64,000 nt of DNA from Pachyseris speciosa. Its lineage: Eukaryota > Cnidaria > Anthozoa > Scleractinia > Pachyseridae. Location: NCBI GenBank assembly GCA_016490735.1, contig JAEMWC010000279.1, positions 62,001 to 126,000 of the forward strand. Reading direction: 5' to 3'. The stretch's first letter is position 1. Every line of letters begins with the position of its first letter. Below the pieces are notes generated by a model that saw nothing but the letters and a program-made list of their open reading frames with translations, did no database searches and had not been told where the DNA came from. Both the position numbers and the translations under genes were made by a program. This document shows positions 60,638 to 64,000 of the stretch, piece after piece.

Positions 60638-60906
60638 TGAAGCGCCAAAAAGTCATAATTGGGGGTTCAGATGACAGTGACAGTGAGGAGCAGGAAGATG
60701 AGGACGCGAAAGAGCGACTCTCTCACACGTCAATGAACAGCCCACCAGCAACCTCGTTCCCAGAGTCTCTCATCTTCCCGCCCCCTGGAGCGAGAGAGGG
60801 GCGTGAAGAGGAGGGACCCTGGGAACGAGATTGGCCCACCAGCAGAATACGGTTTGAAGGTGGACGCAGTAGATCTGGGAGAAGAGTGACCAGATATTTT
60901 TTATAA
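60638..60906 (+). CDS. Acidic exon interrupted by a MITE
   Basis: After a possible acceptor (GAATAG) the exon reads KRQKVIIGGSDDSDSEEQEDED, a Lys/Arg then Asp/Glu/Ser tail like those of chromatin or transcription proteins. An 83-bp MITE (60751-60833) with an 11-bp TSD lies inside and shifts the frame (94 bp added), giving a longer Arg/Gly-rich end that stops at 60906. Without the insertion the sequence would reach a stop about 20 codons after the insertion point. Upstream exons were not identified. Confidence 0.4.
60740..60844. mobile_element. 83-bp MITE (CCTCGTTCCCAG ends) with 11-bp TSD
   Basis: Element 60751-60833. CTCGTTCCCAG and CTGGGAACGAG are inverted. GCCCACCAGCA is duplicated exactly at 60740-60750 and 60834-60844. 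Confidence 0.9.
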
Positions 60907-61139
60907 ATCCATATAAACCCTTAAACCTCTTCAATTTGAGTGTACTTCCTTCCACGCATGTACATTTGTTTCAATTTATTGAAAGGTGACCAGTGTGCAA
61001 TTCCAAGAAAGTTTTCTGACAGAGACAGTTTTCCTCTAAATCGGATTGATTCGAAATTTACACCAGTTTTTAGTCTTGGATTGAAATTTGTTAAACTTAA
61101 ATTTTGTGCTATCCAGCCAAGCCATTACCGTCATCTTTA

Positions 61140-62620
61140 ACTATGTTCTTACTGTCCAAGTTGAAAAAAGTAAAAACAAAAAACAATAGAGAGCAGAAAT
61201 GACTAAACATTTAGGATTCCTCGCAAGTTACCATTTTATTTCGGAGCTTCTGAGTATTATCGTTATTCTATTTCTAGAATTCTTATGAACATAACAGTCT
61301 AAGAATATAAGGAACGTTATAGTTTTCTGGGAAATTTGTTCTGGCAACTCAAAATTCAAATATTGAAAAGTCCTGTTTTCTGTTCCATGAAAGCCATTTT
61401 ATACAAAGCAGTCTTTATAATATTGCTACTTAAACATACGCGATATTTTGTTGCTTTCTACAACATGCTTATAAGTTAATACTTTATAATCCTACGAAGA
61501 CAATTCCGTCTTCTCCGTGAAGTATGAACGAACAAGACTAGTGTACAAATGACGAGTTGCTTCAGGTACAGTAAGCAACCTTGTCCCAACGTTAACAAAT
61601 TACGTCATGGGATCAGATAGTTTTAGTGGGATCCGGAATCAGACTTTGCCACGTTAAAGATCAAAATTTTGGGCCAAAAATGGGAGCAGCGATGGGAAAA
61701 TACCTCGTTACGACCCTGCAATAACCACAACTGGTTGAATCGTTTGCACTGCTCATTTGCATGCTTCCGATTTCGACATGGAAAACCTACTCACAGTGAG
61801 TCACGATATTAAGAACATAACATGTTGATGTAAATTGATGGCAGTAAAGAAAAAGGCGCAAAGCCAAAGCAAAAACATATGAACGTTCTGACGTGATCCC
61901 TCCACTGGAGCTGGAGAGCACAAGCTGAACAAGAATTTTTTTCAAAAGATGTCATTAGAAATCATCAAAGGTTAGTTAAATCTCTCTGCTGATGAACAAA
62001 ATCACTCCCTTGCGTGGTCGTATATATCCCGCCTTCTGTCTTCTGGACACGTTTAGCCGTTCGCCACTGCCACCGTCCTGTTCTCTTCAGACAATTCTTC
62101 AAGTTATGAGCCGAAATGGAATCGGACGTTTTATTGTCCCCTTTTCATAAGGCTTCTGGGATTCCGTCTGTGAGGTCTGAAAGGGAGATCCATCAAAGAA
62201 AACGTTTTATATAATAAGGGGGCTACGTCACTAAATTTTAATTTTAATTTTGCAAGCCACAGGGCGATAGAAACCCGGGGATAGAAACCAACAATGACGC
62301 CACAGGTTTGTTTAAAACTACTCTCTTAGCACAGCCTCTTTTTGTATTAAAAAGAACAACTGATTATTAACCGATTATGTTTTGCTCTCATTTCAATAAT
62401 TTTCTTGATGTTTTTCTCTCGAAGGTCTGAGACCAGCTTGCAAAGAAATCGCGTTATTTAGTCTTGATTTCACCCGAATTGTGACTCCAAGACATAAAAT
62501 GGCCATGATGTAACCTAATTAATGAATTTAGTATGAGTCAGTCATCCGGTAACTGATAAATACATTAATTTATTATGTCTCTCACTTACGTACAGACGCG
62601 CACTGTGATTGGCCAATTTT
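61140..62620. other. AT-rich stretch without a supported gene
   Basis: No exon, array or palindrome that I can support. Confidence 0.5.
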
Positions 62621-62727
62621 GCGGGCCGTATTCTACAGTACGGCGCGCTTGACTTAAACTAGTTTTCTTTCCCGTGCGCCGGATTAACCTCAGAGATATA
62701 ATAAATATGTTACTAACCTCGTTTTCT

Positions 62728-62855
62728 CGGTCCGTACTGTAAGTTACGGATCCTCATTTTTTTCCCATAAATTTATGTCCCGCGCGCTTCGCGTGGGCCA
62801 TAAATCAACGGGAAAAAAACTCGGTCTGTAACTTACAGTATGGACCTCTAATTCG
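62728..62855. mobile_element. Foldback around GTCCGTACTGTAAGTTACGGA
   Basis: The left arm (GTCCGTACTGTAAGTTAC...TTTTTTTCCC) pairs with the right arm (GGGAAAAAAA...GTAACTTACAGTATGGAC). A GCGCGCTTCGCG core sits in the loop. Non-coding. Confidence 0.65.
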
Positions 62856-63018
62856 GTTAATAAGAGGTATGCAGTACATTTTTTTCCCACTAGATCATAG
62901 CTCTGGTTTAAAAGGGAAAATCATTAGAATTTGACATGTTATTGTTCGTATCGGGTTTATTTTTGTTCATTTTAAATTCAAGGCAATGTTTTCGTGCCTT
63001 TACATAGAAGTAACTTAC

Positions 63019-63220
63019 CAAGATCGGCTAAAGTGTTATCCCCGTCGTCATTACCAGCGTTGCCCATCCTTGTTATTATCACCAATATCAACGCAATGTT
63101 GTTCGCCAGTGTCAATAACATAATGATAATCATCACTTCGGTGCTGGTCTCAGTTCTTTGTCCCTCAAGATCCGGCTCTGTTTTAGATGACTCTAATCGA
63201 GTCCTGGGGTTCTGGGGCTT
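63019..63220 (-). CDS. 5' coding exon of an unknown secreted or membrane protein
   Basis: Acceptor ATCACTTTAG at 63221, donor GATCTTG|GTAAGT at 63019. From ATG 63133 it reads MIIIMLLTLANNIALILVII, then an acidic NDDGDNTLADL, phase 1 out. A non-coding first exon with donor CGCAG|GTAAGT may end at 63678. Its orientation matches the array but its phase differs, so it probably belongs to a separate gene. Its downstream exons were not found. Confidence 0.45.
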
Positions 63221-63415
63221 CTAAAGTGATTAAAGGAAAACTCAGCAGCCTTGTACTCTTTGAAATCAAACGCGTTAATGTTCAATTGAATGTTGAAAGC
63301 TTTTAATCCCTGAAAAGTATCATAAACTTCTCACGATAATCACTGTAAAACCGCTTGTATTATCTATGATACTCTATATCTTTCAATAAAGCTGCAAAGC
63401 GCTATACAACTTGCC

Positions 63416-63493
63416 ATGACGAGTGTAAGCTCTGAGAAGCTTTCTTCAGCATTCCTTGTCTTAGTTGCAATCGGGTTTTCAATTTCGCGATTT
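63416..63493 (+). CDS. Possible plus-strand signal exon
   Basis: 26 codons from ATG with core SSAFLVLVAIGFSIS to CGATTT|GTATGT, phase 0. Near the window edge; continuation unknown. Confidence 0.25.
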
Positions 63494-64000
63494 GTATGTC
63501 AGATCTAAGTTCTTGCTGATTATTTGCAATTCTATGCAGGAATTTCTGGCAACTGGCATATTCAGAGGAAGCTAATATCTAAAATATTCTGTTATTTATA
63601 GCTCTCCAATAGCAAGCACTGTTTTACCGATTATGCCCCGTCGATTTAAGTTTCTTACTGTTGCGTAAAGAACTTACCTGCGTGCGGATCGGCGGCTAAT
63701 TGTGTCTTTGAAACTTTCTACTTATAGTCAAAGCCAATATTTAGCTTGGAAGCTTATAAAGTACTGTTGGCTAAAAATAGACTGGCTTTTTTGGCATTAT
63801 CAAGTGGCCTGGAGGTTATCGAGGACATCCTTTAATAAGCCGCTTATCGGCATATACTCTTTTGTGGCCCCATTCATTTACAATGTCAACTGATTCTTGA
63901 TGGCGCTGGCAAACCTTTTAGAGCTCTGAGACGTTAGAACAGCTTACATCGCTATTTGTAAATATGCACTAAATAGACTGAACAGCTATTTTTGCACGTA

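Overview
The window looks like nuclear DNA of an anthozoan cnidarian, probably a stony coral. It is AT-rich and intron-rich, it is crowded with MITEs and foldback elements, and it carries a death-domain TNF receptor gene of the kind expanded in corals. The species call is inference; no host marker gene was identified.

Layout. 1-720 is a 94-bp minisatellite. 730-1800 holds a dead first-exon copy and an unknown exon that recurs inverted at about 9470-10250. 3940-11578 (minus) is a complete TNF-receptor-superfamily gene in six coding exons. All splice sites and phases agree and predict 377 aa: signal peptide, three six-cysteine CRDs, one membrane segment and a C-terminal death domain.

From about 12.6 to 57.3 kb lie three tandem, diverged copies of a roughly 13-16 kb unit. 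They contain no further receptor exons. They do carry an array of short minus-strand exons, each an ATG plus a hydrophobic signal or anchor sequence ending in phase 0 at a GT donor. With the receptor's own signal exon I count 18 intact and 2 dead exons in seven sequence families (A-G). All point toward, and are phase-compatible with, the first CRD exon at 7797. Two families have an upstream palindromic GGGGAAACCCC (a perfect NF-kB-type site), and one of these also has a TATA box. The simplest reading is one receptor gene with an unusually large set of alternative promoter/signal-peptide first exons. This is the best candidate for an undescribed system here.

The paralogous copies act as empty sites and expose insertions precisely: a 4.7-kb TIR element with a 10-bp TSD (16720-21436); two nested TIR elements, each with a 6-bp TSD (44405-48277 and 44618-47651), the inner one holding a decayed Penelope-like reverse transcriptase; a piggyBac remnant; a 1.4-kb TIR element; and several MITEs and near-perfect palindromes.

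57.3-64 kb is single-copy. It holds a GGATCA minisatellite, three 3' exons of an arginine/serine-rich protein (plus), an acidic exon broken by an 83-bp MITE, and the 5' end of another signal-peptide gene (minus).
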